Shown: positions 1 through 7,890 of the stretch, one piece after another
Position numbering within the stretch: the stretch's first letter is position 1
Layout: the number at the start of each line of letters is the position of its first letter
Source of the DNA: Chara braunii
Taxonomy: Eukaryota > Streptophyta > Charophyceae > Charales > Characeae
DNA length: 20,899 nt
Direction of reading: 5' to 3'
NCBI GenBank assembly: GCA_003427395.1
Contig: BFEA01000301.1
Span: forward strand, 1,026,174 to 1,047,072
The notes under the pieces: generated by a model
The model's input: the letters and a program-made list of their open reading frames with translations, nothing else
The model's database searches: none
What the model was told of the DNA's origin: nothing
Position numbers and translations under genes: made by a program

Positions 1-47
1 CTCTTCAATCCGGGTTGCCCTCCCTCATTCTAGGAGGGATGAGGTCA

Positions 48-88
48 CTATTGGGACCTGCCTGTCCCTATTGTGCAGGTCCCAATAG
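48..88. repeat. 14-bp perfect inverted repeat (hairpin)
   Basis: CTATTGGGACCTGC at 48-61 pairs perfectly with GCAGGTCCCAATAG at 75-88 around a 13-nt loop. The equivalent position of the diverged duplicate (1460-1501) also folds, with a different stem sequence. Confidence 0.85.
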
Positions 89-146
89 GCCGGCACACTC
101 TCCTCCACTCTTTTCTCCCTTTTTGTCTCATTCTCCCTCCTTATTC

Positions 147-183
147 TTTTTTTTTTCTTTTTTTTTTTTTTTTTTTTTTTTTT
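147..183. repeat. Poly-T tract
   Basis: A run of T interrupted by a single C at 157, ending in 26 uninterrupted T at 158-183. It is low-complexity sequence; on the minus strand it reads as poly-A and could be the tail of an old retroposed copy, but nothing adjacent supports that. Confidence 0.8.
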
Positions 184-657
184 CTGTTGTGACAAGTGTC
201 AAACTGTCGTGCACCCTCTTTCTAGGTCCTAAGGCATCATTCAAGGCCAGGTTCATGGATGTTACTTGACCGGTATATCTCGGATTCCAATAATGGCACC
301 CCCATGCTCCTAGGGGGCTCCATTTTGCTCCCGTTTGTCAAATTTTGAGCCCCTCTTGCTCCGATTTTCTAACCTTTTTCTCATGTTGAGCCTCTCAAGG
401 CTCTATTTCCTTATGCCTAGCTAGTCCGAGATATCCCAGACTGTTGGGCAGCCTTCCGAACATCCTCATTTCACTTTTCTTTCTCCCATGGCTCTCCCAC
501 TTGCTCCAACTAGTGCTAGTGTACTAATATTTTTCACCGTCTAGATCCTCGATCTCGACGATGTCGTTTACTTGCACAATTATTCCTTGCGTTTGCTCAT
601 GGTTCCCTTGGAACATCCCAAACCATTTCTCTACATGCTAGCTCCATTTTCTTGTCT

Positions 658-677
658 CGCCGGCGGTCCCGCCGGCG
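658..677. repeat. GC-rich 9-bp foldback
   Basis: CGCCGGCGG at 658-666 pairs with CCGCCGGCG at 669-677 across only two bases, giving a near-continuous palindrome. Confidence 0.8.
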
Positions 678-817
678 CGTGTCCCGTTTTTCGATTTTTA
701 TTATTTGGACCCATTTGGTTCCCGCCAACTTTTCGGATGGCGTTCCATTTTTATTTTTTTGGGGTCCATTGCCCTTGGTGGTCCCATCATTTCTACATGT
801 GTGCCGATTTTTCTAGG

Positions 818-838
818 CCGTGAGATCTCATCTCACGG
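818..838. repeat. 8-bp perfect hairpin
   Basis: CCGTGAGA at 818-825 and TCTCACGG at 831-838 are perfect reverse complements with a 5-nt loop. Confidence 0.75.
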
Positions 839-936
839 TTGCTGTTTACCGTCTTTACTTGCCCCTTGCCGAAATTGCTCCTTTCTAGCCTTCCGGGCTT
901 GCCGAAACCCATTTCGCCTTGACCTTGGCATCCCCA

Positions 937-962
937 TGCAGTCCGTAATTTCTCGGACTGCA
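937..962. repeat. 9-bp hairpin, copy 1 of a repeated foldback
   Basis: TGCAGTCCG (937-945) and CGGACTGCA (954-962) form a perfect 9-bp stem with an 8-nt loop. An almost identical element occurs at 1658-1683, and a decayed relative lies near 272-292. Confidence 0.85.
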
Positions 963-982
963 GTCATGGTTGTTTTCTACAC

Positions 983-1285
983 CTACAGCCCCACAACTTG
1001 CCCCATATTAAAAGAAAATGAAGCGTTAAATTTTCTAGCGCATCCGGGCTCGATATTGACTCCGGATGCACCTAGAACATGTGTTTTCTCTCCCCCATGT
1101 AGTCCGTTGCAACTCAGACAACAATGGGGGTCAATTCCTTAGGCCCCAATGCCCCACAACTAGCCCTTACTCAAAAGAAAAAGAAACGGTCAATTCCCAA
1201 GTGCATTAGCTTGATTTTGGCTCCGGATGCACCTAAAACACGTGTTTCTCCTCATGCATGTATTCCGTTTTATTCTGGTTGCAAG
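983..1285. repeat. Diverged tandem pair, ~162-bp unit
   Basis: Two adjacent units share 'gccccacaact' (988 and 1151), 'aaaagaaaa', and 'tccggatgcacct' followed by 'acatgtgttt' or 'acacgtgttt' (1061 and 1222). The offset is 161-163 bp. No coding content was seen. Confidence 0.65.
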
Positions 1286-1290
1286 AGGCC

Positions 1291-1333
1291 TTGATTTTCT
1301 TTGATTTTCTCTGCAAAAATCAAAGAAAATCAA
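1291..1333. repeat. 18-bp perfect AT-rich hairpin
   Basis: TTGATTTTCTTTGATTTT at 1291-1308 is the exact reverse complement of 1316-1333, with a 7-nt loop. It is the longest perfect foldback I found in the window. The arm is itself a direct repeat of TTGATTTTCT, so a slippage origin is possible. Confidence 0.9.
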
Positions 1334-1459
1334 AGTCCTTTGTAACCGCCATATTCCATAATGAATCTGGTCACGGATGAATCTCCCCAAGTGGCCGTTT
1401 TTTACCGTTAAGGCATTTTTCTCTTTTCTTTTCTTTTTTTTTTCTCCTCCTTTCTTAGA

Positions 1460-1501
1460 CAGTAGGGACTTGCCAGTCCCTACCTATGGCAGTCCCTACT
1501 G
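1460..1501. repeat. 11-bp hairpin at the duplicate position
   Basis: CAGTAGGGACT (1460-1470) pairs perfectly with AGTCCCTACTG (1491-1501). This is the position equivalent to the 48-88 hairpin in the diverged duplicate; the pairing is kept although the stem sequence differs. Confidence 0.8.
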
Positions 1502-1657
1502 ACGGCCAACTCACTCACTCCCTCTCATTCTTTTTGTCTTATTCTCCCTTATTTTCTTTTCTTTTCTCTCTTTTTTCTAGCATGCTAAGTGTCAAGTGGC
1601 CGTTAAGGCCCTTTTCTAGCCTCTTCCTCTTAGTTTTGACCCTCCCTATGCCCAAGG

Positions 1658-1683
1658 TGCAGTCCGTTATTTCTCGGACTGCA
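1658..1683. repeat. 9-bp hairpin, copy 2 of a repeated foldback
   Basis: TGCAGTCCG (1658-1666) and CGGACTGCA (1675-1683) form the same stem as the 937-962 element. The loops differ by one base (taatttct versus ttatttct). Confidence 0.85.
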
Positions 1684-1905
1684 ATAATGGCCTTCCCATG
1701 TCCATGGGAGCCTCCTTTTACTCCTACATTTCTCCCACAATGGTCCCTCCTACTCCGATTTTCTCCCGGAGGGCTATTTTTCACATGGGGTCTTATTTGA
1801 CTCTATTTTCTTGAGGAAGGCTGATCCGAGATTTTTCGGATTGCTCCCATGCCTCCCACTTCAGTTTTCCTTACTTTTCATTTTCCTTTTGGCCTTCTCG
1901 TTTGT

Positions 1906-1931
1906 CACCACTAGTACTTGCACTAGTGGTG
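1906..1931. repeat. 10-bp hairpin
   Basis: CACCACTAGT (1906-1915) and ACTAGTGGTG (1922-1931) pair perfectly around a 6-nt loop. The matching place in the first duplicate (509-520) keeps a shorter ACTAG/CTAGT foldback. Confidence 0.8.
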
Positions 1932-2045
1932 CTAATATTCTTGGCGGTCAAAATGTCGATCTTGACGGTGTACCTTGCATTTATTATTTTTTTCTCATGC
2001 GGTGCCACCGTTTCTTCTTGGGACTCTCACATGTCCCGGCCACTT

Positions 2046-2150
2046 GTCCCGTCGGTGGTCCCCGACACTTAGTCCCGTCGGTGGTCCTCGACACTTAGTC
2101 CCGCCGGTGGTCCCCGACGCTTAGTCCCGCCGGCGGTCCCCGACACATTT
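2046..2150. repeat. 26-bp GC-rich minisatellite, 4 units
   Basis: Units begin at about 2046, 2072, 2098 and 2124, an exact 26-bp period, each reading approximately 'gtcccgycggtggtccccgacactta'. Each unit carries a small GTCGG/CCGAC-type foldback. Some short ORFs on both strands cross it, but their content there is only the repeat. Confidence 0.85.
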
Positions 2151-3540
2151 CGCCCCGGACGCCATTATTTTTACTTAGTTCTACGTGGCCCCGGGTGCCT
2201 TTCCCCGAGGTGTCCCATGCCCTTTGGGCGTCTTGTCGCCCCATAGCGACCCCTCTCCTTAGTCTTTCCTCGCGCCTTATGCGTGTCGATCTCTTTGGTC
2301 GTGGGCCTCCGCTCTGAGGCTTCCGTAGGTGGCCCCCACGTTGACCCCTCATTTCCTGTCTTTCCGCGGCTTCTGGCCGCTCATCCCTCGACTTCCTCAT
2401 TCCCTTATTGCTGTCGCGCTGCAAGTGCTAGTTCAAAAGGGCCTTTGGCCTTAGTCTTATTGCATTCTGATGGCCCTCCCGGCCTCCTGCTATGTTCTTT
2501 GTGCCCCTGTTCTTGCGCTAGCTCGCTTGCTGCCGCTTAGTTCTTTCCCCTTGTGGTTCTCGCCCCAGAGCATTACTCTCTCCTGAGGCCTAATCCTTTA
2601 TCTCGTCTCACTTTGGATTTCTCTGTTGTGCACAGTTCGTCCATATTCAGTCTCTCGAGTGATGGGAAGTTATTCGGGACTCACCAGTCCCGACACATTC
2701 CCCCCACTCTTTCACGATGTCCTCATCGCGCACCAATCTTTTGTCAGTGAGTTTTTGAGGGAATAGATGAGAGAGGGAGATGAGGTGTTATGGATGGTTA
2801 GTTTGCCAGGGTCCGTTTCGTTCTTTTCCCATTCCTTTCTCAAGGTTTTCCTTAGCTTCCGTCCCTTGGGGTGGAGGAGAGTATGGGGGAGTCAAAGGTT
2901 CTACAACTTAGACCAGGTTGCTCATTTCTATCATAGTTCTGCCTCTTTATCTTTCCCTCAATTGAGATGCAAACTTCCTCTTCAGTCAACTCTGTATACC
3001 CAGCAGGGCAGCCCATAATTCTTTCAACTTCAGTAACATGAAGCAGACAAAGCTCTCCTCGCTTCATGCACTTAACTACTGGCATGCTGGCTTTATTCCT
3101 AAGGCGACAATTTGTTGTCATAATACAATTGGTTTTGTCATTTTATGCCTTGGCTTTGTTGATAACAAATTGTAGGCAAGTTTTCGGATGCGACTCAATA
3201 TCAGGCATTTGCTCCGGAAGGGGGATGTTCGTCCAGTACAACCGCCGCCTTTGCTGTGGTGATTCTCACTTTGAATCAGTTAGCCCAGGCACAATTCCTC
3301 CTAAGTGCTTCGTAATCTCAACTTTATTTTCCCACTTCCTTGAGAAAAACATTCTCGAGCAGAAATCTATTTGGTTTTGTCTCATTCATTACTTCTTAGA
3401 GTCATAAAAAAAATAATCTACTTTTCGGCCCGTGCAATCCGTGTTCTACCGTCATTCTTTCCTCAGTTTCATGCTTATCCAGTTCTCATGTATCTTTCCC
3501 ATGTCATTTTGCCCAGCTTATGCGTGTCACCCTCATTCGT
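2151..3540. other. Intergenic, no supported gene
   Basis: No domain or convincing coding signal is visible. A minus-strand reading frame (2095-2424, 109 codons, rich in Arg and Gly) overlaps the 26-bp repeat and is open on both strands, which fits a GC-rich tract better than a gene. A 7-bp hairpin (2675-2692, CGGGACT/AGTCCCG, 4-nt loop) directly precedes a 'ttccccccact' motif that recurs at 4156-4197. Confidence 0.5.
2695..2733. repeat. C6 motif plus foldback, copy 1
   Basis: A 'acattccccccact' string is followed by a CGATG/CATCG foldback and 'cgcac'. The same arrangement recurs at 4156-4197, about 1.46 kb away, in otherwise unrelated surroundings. Confidence 0.55.
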
Positions 3541-3589
3541 CCTTTCCCATATCCAGGCTTTTAAAATGCACGTTACTCAATCCCTCTTA

Positions 3590-4115
3590 TTCACATCTCT
3601 CTTCTGGCCTCTTGTCAGACCTCTCTCATACTTATGCAAAGTCCATTATACCTGTATCTATTTTCTGGGCGTCTTGCCAGACTTTTCCTTAGGTCTACGC
3701 AAATCCAATCTCATATATCTTTCTTTTCTGAACATCTTGCCAGACCTTCTTTCAAGCCCATGCTAGGTCAAATACTCATCCATTCCTCTCCTGGGCATAT
3801 CGCCAGGTCTCTTCTCAAGCCTATGTGGAGTTATTCACACATCTTTTCGTCAGCTGGACACCTTGCCCGGCCTTTTCTCAAGCTCATGCAACGTCAATTA
3901 CTCATCCGTTTCTCTTCTGGACATCTTGCTAGACCTTTTCTCAAGCATGCGCAAAGTCAATTACTCATCCATTCTTTTCTTCTGGACATTTTGCCAGACT
4001 TTTTTTCAAGCTTGTGCAAAGTCGATTACTCATCCATTCTTTTCTTCTGGATATCTTGCCAGGCCTTTTCTCAAGCCTGCACAAAGTCAATTACTCATTC
4101 ATTTTTACGCTCATA
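3590..4115. repeat. 63-bp minisatellite, about 8 units
   Basis: The core 'cttgccagaccttttctcaa' recurs near 3611, 3673, 3736, 3798, 3862, 3925, 3990 and 4055, spaced 62-65 bp. Units also share 'cattcttttcttctggacat' and 'gcaaagtcaattactcatcc'. The last three units are the most alike, suggesting recent expansion on the right side. Because 63 is divisible by three, plus-strand frames stay open across it (for example 3634-4116), giving a repetitive Ser/Leu/Phe peptide that I treat as a by-product of the repeat. Confidence 0.9.
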
Positions 4116-4155
4116 GTAACCTTATCTTTTGCGCGCTTTTTCATCGGTAGATGAT

Positions 4156-4197
4156 ACACTTTCCCCCCACTCAAAATGCGATGTCTCTATCGCACGA
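4156..4197. repeat. C6 motif plus foldback, copy 2
   Basis: 'acactttccccccactc' is followed by a perfect 6-bp hairpin, TGCGAT (4177-4182) with ATCGCA (4189-4194), then 'cga'. It matches the 2695-2733 arrangement. Confidence 0.55.
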
Positions 4198-5399
4198 CTA
4201 GTTCTCACTTGGAGGTACACAGACCTTGGCCCACCAACTAAGTAGACGGATGCCGGCCCATCAACCCCAAAAAGGAAAGGGTGATCAGTCCTCCCCCTGC
4301 TGATAACTTACCTCATCCCCTACTTCAGTCCGACCTTTTGCTGCTTACGAGACGGGCGTCATTACTGAGGTACCACCCCACATCTGGAAGGTAGGTCCAA
4401 CCCAAGTCTCCCAGGACCCCATCTTGCCGTAAGTGTTTTCTCGCGAATCGTTCCTCTCGAGCGGTGTTTTCATGGATCCGACCTCTTCCTTTCAAGAGAG
4501 TTGGGGCTCTCTATTAGTGTGCGAGTGCAGTTACGAAGACCTCGCAGTTAGTTTCGGAACGGTTGTAATGATCCGACAGGGCGGTGTCATTCGCCCTGTG
4601 GTGGTTGCGGCTTCCACCCGGTACCACGCCCGATTCTTCCCTCTGGACAGTGCTGCTCAACTTAACGTGAGCCGCCATGGTCCATTCCAAACGGCCGTGC
4701 CGCCCCTCAACGACATGGCATGTGGTTGGGGAAAAAAAATGAGACTTAGGAAAAATAATGGCTCTCTCGCCCATTTGGCACCACGCCCTTGACGTTTAGG
4801 TTTCAACATGAGGCGCAGTTTGAACTCCCCGACTAGAGCTCGTTGTCGGGGTTAGTTCCGGATGACCAGCATCAATAAAAGAGAAAGGTGCTTTGGTCCT
4901 TCAACCCTTTTTTCTTATGAGGAATAGGTCGCGCTGAGACTTTTCCCTTAACGGGTAGAGGTCTTGGGGTCGCGATGCAGGCATTGCTATCCCCCTTATG
5001 TTGAGACCCGAGACTAGAAAAAAAGGAAAGCTCAATCTCTTGCTATTTCCATTGTCGGTCCGACGACCTTATATCAAGTTGCCTAGGGTCCCCTGACTAT
5101 GCAATGCAATATTCAATTCTCAATCATTCAATCCAATGCTATTTCCAAAGTTGATTCTCATGGCTGGTCGGACAGCCTCTCATCAACAAGGTCACCCACA
5201 TGACTGGTCTGGCGGTCATTTTCTCAATAGTCATTTCTCAAGCCCGACCCCTCCGCCCATTCAATCCTCAATTTTCTCATCCCTCAACACCCAATCTCTT
5301 TGACCATCCCAACAATTCCTGCCCTTCCCGGTTTTAAGGCTCCGCATTCTTTATCCTGTCCTTCTTATTCACATTTTTCTTCCGTCCCCTTGGCTATTT
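4198..5399. other. Intergenic, balanced composition, no supported gene
   Basis: This stretch is less pyrimidine-biased than its flanks. Short frames are open on both strands around 4433-4792, but neither has a recognisable domain. An 8-bp perfect hairpin (ACAGGGCG at 4576-4583, CGCCCTGT at 4592-4599, 8-nt loop) is the only clear structure. It could be part of an LTR or other mobile DNA, but I found no second copy in the window. Confidence 0.4.
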
Positions 5400-5592
5400 C
5401 AGTAGCCGATCCACCGGCCTTTTCCATCTCTTCCGTCCATCCCATTGACTATTTCAACGACCGACCCACCGACCTTTTTCATCTCTTTCATTCATCCATT
5501 GGCTATTTCAATGACCGACCCACCGGCCTTTTCCATCTCTTCCATCCATCCATTGGCTATTTCAATAACCGACCCACCGTCCCTTTCCATCT
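5400..5592. repeat. 54-bp minisatellite, 4 units
   Basis: 'cgacccaccggccttttcca' recurs at about 5407, 5462, 5516 and 5570 (spacing 55, 54, 54), with 'catccattggctatttcaat' between. The period is a multiple of three, so a plus-strand frame stays open (5300-5791), but it has no domain and I do not call it a gene. Confidence 0.9.
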
Positions 5593-5694
5593 TATCGCTC
5601 ATTCCAGCACATTCTCAATCAACCTTTCTCAATCCAATATGCAAGAGACCCCAGTGCCTATTTCAAAAGGAATGACCCTTGTTAGGGGCCATTC

Positions 5695-5895
5695 CCGAAC
5701 AACCTGGTTAGGGTCGTTCTTATCCATTCTCAAGTCGAACGACCTGGTTAGGACCGTTCTTTTCCATTCTCAAGTCGAACAGCCTGGTTAGGGTCATTCT
5801 TTCCCATTCTCAAGTCGAACAGCCTGGTTAGGGCCATTCTTTTCCATTCTCAAGTCGAACAGTCTGGTTAGGGTCATTCCTTTCCATTCTCAATG
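5695..5895. repeat. 40-bp minisatellite, 5 units
   Basis: 'cctggttaggg' or a close variant recurs at 5703, 5743, 5783, 5823 and 5863, exactly 40 bp apart, with 'ccattctcaagtcgaac' between. Units differ by only a few substitutions, so this is the best-preserved tandem array in the left half of the window. Confidence 0.95.
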
Positions 5896-6598
5896 TTAGT
5901 GCCCGAGGGGGTGGAGCTCGAGGTTACGGATCCCATTTCTGTCTTGGAGGTTAGAAGATGGTCATCTCATCTCAGCTTTGTTTTGTGTGCTGTTCCCTTT
6001 TTTCCATTTCTCTCAATAATGTATTATCCATATGTACATCCGACTTAGCGTCTAGTACTCGAGTTGGGGCTCGCGACCCCAAGAAACACTAGCCCACCCG
6101 ACCGTTCATCCATAACAAAAGACAAGGACACCCCTTCCATTTTCACTCTTCCTGATCACTCAGGAACCGGCTATTCTCAGACTCATTCATGACTAAGTTG
6201 GATTAGGCTCCTAGGGAATGAGTGTTATTCACGCCCCTTAACCCATAGGTTCCCTAACCTCTCTTGACCAGCATTCAATGCCTTGCTTTGCTCGTCAATC
6301 CGTACTCAAAATTTCTTTTCTAAAAAAACACAATCCTCATTCTATCCAAATTTCACAATACACCCTTCCCAACTGGTCTCATCCCATGCCCCATATCCTT
6401 GTCTTGTGTACCCACTTTCGAAGGTAGCTCATCCAAAAGTAGCCTCAATATGCTATCTTCTAATCTTATCACGACACAGTCTTAGCTGACCCTTCCATCA
6501 CTCATCCTTTGCAAGTTTACTCATACTGTACACATTCTGCCCCAATGTTTTGCAATTAAAAAAAAAAACAGGGTTTTCGCCCAACTCTCAATCAACAT
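5896..6598. other. Intergenic, nothing recognised
   Basis: No repeat, RNA gene or convincing ORF was seen. It contains an A-run at about 6559-6570 and lies just 3' of the minus-strand 378-codon ORF, so the element's 3' untranslated region and 3' LTR would be expected here. I could not delimit either. Confidence 0.4.
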
Positions 6599-7735
6599 CT
6601 AATGCCTATTGCTGTCTTGCGCCTCAACTTGCCCGTTTCCTGGTCCACCCTGTTCCTCAGCCGGTTGTCTAACCTCCTGGCCGAAGGTCTCGATTTCTCT
6701 CTTCATCCTTACAATTTTTCGTAACTCTTCCTCGTTAAAAAAATCCAATGGTGTGGCTTCCACCCCTGCCCTTGCGAGTTCCCGAGTCTTGATAATCCAT
6801 TCGTGCCTGATCAAATTGGTCGATTGCTGAAACCAATAACTGGGTGTCGGCCCAAACTCGTTCTCCCATCTGAAAACCCCTTCGCCCGGCTGGTGCATCG
6901 GATATTGCCCCTCTTCCGTAGGCCTCGAGATCTCATCCCTCTCATCCCCGCTGCTGATTTCTATAACTTCTCGCACATCCTCCTCCTCGTCCTTCTCGCT
7001 TTCTGTTTGTATGGGGCTATACCCACCTGCAAGGTTCTTCGGATCGTAGGTAAAAGGAATCTCTGTCCCCGGCCCATACCCCTCACAACTGTCGTGGCCG
7101 CTTTGTCCTTCAAGCGGGTTTTCCCTTCTCTCCTCATCCTCCTCATGTTCGTCGCGTATATCTTGTCCCCCCTCGCTTTCCCCATGCCAAGTCTCACGTC
7201 GTTTGCCCCTGTTGACTCCTTCCTCGTCAGAGACTTGAACCTTATCTCCCATCTCTGCATTGCCTCCTTCTTCCACATTTGCCTTTCCCTTTTCGCCCTC
7301 ACTGTCAAATGATATTTCTATACCTTCTCCCTTACGGAGGGGTGAGGGTTTCCTACACAAGCATTTTCGTCCACCCCTGCCTACCACTGGCCCGCCCATG
7401 AGCCCAATGTACAATTTTCTCTTCGCTGTCCTCCTCCCTTGGCTTGGTCCAACTTCTTCCCCTCCGGTAGGCCTGTTGATTGCCCCGCTGTTGTTCTCGT
7501 TGCCGAATTCTATTTTTATTTTTTCTCGTTTTTCTCCTAAGCCCTGTATAACAAAACAACACCCGCAATGTCCCTCATACACTCGCGCCCCCAGTCTGGT
7601 AGGTAGTTCCCCCCCCTTTTTCCAGAATGCTCCCAACATCCTTCGCAGCATGCCCTTATTATACATGCGAATGCGCCGTTTGTGACGACCCCATTTTTTT
7701 CCCGTAAAAAAACTATGGTACAATGCCCCAGACAT
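6599..7735 (-). CDS. Uncharacterised 378-aa protein in post-integrase position
   Basis: This uninterrupted 378-codon frame starts at a true ATG (7733-7735) and lies 155 bp beyond the integrase stop, on the same strand. I do not recognise its function. Residues 1-45 are basic, with clustered Lys/Arg. Residues 57-61 and 125-127 contain short Cys pairs. The middle (about 138-275) is very acidic and Ser/Glu-rich and includes 'IEISFDSEGE' and 'VIEISSGDE', both resembling SUMO-interacting motifs. The C-terminal part (about 285-355) looks folded, with Trp/Phe-containing and helical segments ('RELARAG', 'NEEELRKIVRMKREIE'). In some Ty3/gypsy elements an extra ORF sits in this 3' position, so it is probably element-encoded. 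It has no stop while gag and pol are riddled with them, which is odd if they decayed together. No transmembrane segment argues for an envelope protein. Confidence 0.55.
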   Translation of the reverse strand: MSGALYHSFFTGKKWGRHKRRIRMYNKGMLRRMLGAFWKKGGELPTRLGARVYEGHCGCCFVIQGLGEKREKIKIEFGNENNSGAINRPTGGEEVGPSQGRRTAKRKLYIGLMGGPVVGRGGRKCLCRKPSPLRKGEGIEISFDSEGEKGKANVEEGGNAEMGDKVQVSDEEGVNRGKRRETWHGESEGGQDIRDEHEEDEERRENPLEGQSGHDSCEGYGPGTEIPFTYDPKNLAGGYSPIQTESEKDEEEDVREVIEISSGDERDEISRPTEEGQYPMHQPGEGVFRWENEFGPTPSYWFQQSTNLIRHEWIIKTRELARAGVEATPLDFFNEEELRKIVRMKREIETFGQEVRQPAEEQGGPGNGQVEAQDSNRH

Positions 7736-7890
7736 CCCTTCCCATCGTCACACAAGCCAGATATTGCAAACCCCCAAGTCACGCTGCCTTTCAACCTCAG
7801 TCAGTCCAAGCCAAAGCGCCAGTCCCCCAAAAACAATGACAGTCCCATGAACATGGTCAGAGACAAATCTTAGTGTGGGCAAGGATGTGG

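Larger units (their letters stand above)
1..2010. repeat. Degenerate ~1.4-kb duplication, non-coding
   Basis: Blocks at about 40-620 and 1455-2010 share an ordered series of diverged but recognisable strings at an offset of about 1.39-1.41 kb: a hairpin with GGGAC/GTCCC arms, a pyrimidine/T-rich stretch, 'aagtgtcaa', 'caataatggc', 'ctccgattttct', an ACTAG/CTAGT foldback followed by 'taatat', and a 'gtcgatcttgacgg'-like string. The plus strand is strongly T/C-rich throughout. Short ORFs here are low-complexity Phe/Ser/Pro-rich readings of pyrimidine tracts and are not supported as genes. This is old repetitive DNA of unknown type; it could be part of a long terminal repeat or untranslated region, but no matching partner was found on the right side of the window. 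Confidence 0.6.

Noticed and set aside
15-269. Short ORF with a poly-Phe run
   Set aside because: It is a translation of the poly-T tract.
2095-2424. Minus-strand 109-codon Arg-rich ORF
   Set aside because: It overlaps the 26-bp repeat, both strands are open in this GC-rich tract, and no domain is visible.
3590-4115. CRISPR array
   Set aside because: The units are contiguous degenerate tandem repeats without unique spacers, and there are no cas genes; the setting is eukaryotic.
3634-4116. Plus-strand 160-codon ORF with internal repeats
   Set aside because: It follows the 63-bp minisatellite, whose period is a multiple of three; there is no domain or independent coding evidence.
5300-5791. 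Plus-strand 163-codon repetitive ORF
   Set aside because: Generated by the 54-bp repeat, also a multiple of three, and it runs on into the 40-bp array; no domain.
6803-7312. Plus-strand ORF of 169 codons with hydrophobic stretches
   Set aside because: Antisense to the 378-codon ORF; the hydrophobic runs are the complement of its Glu/Lys-rich acidic region.
6599-7735. Envelope gene (errantivirus-like) downstream of integrase
   Set aside because: The product has no signal peptide or transmembrane segment and is highly acidic in the middle, so an envelope role is not supported.
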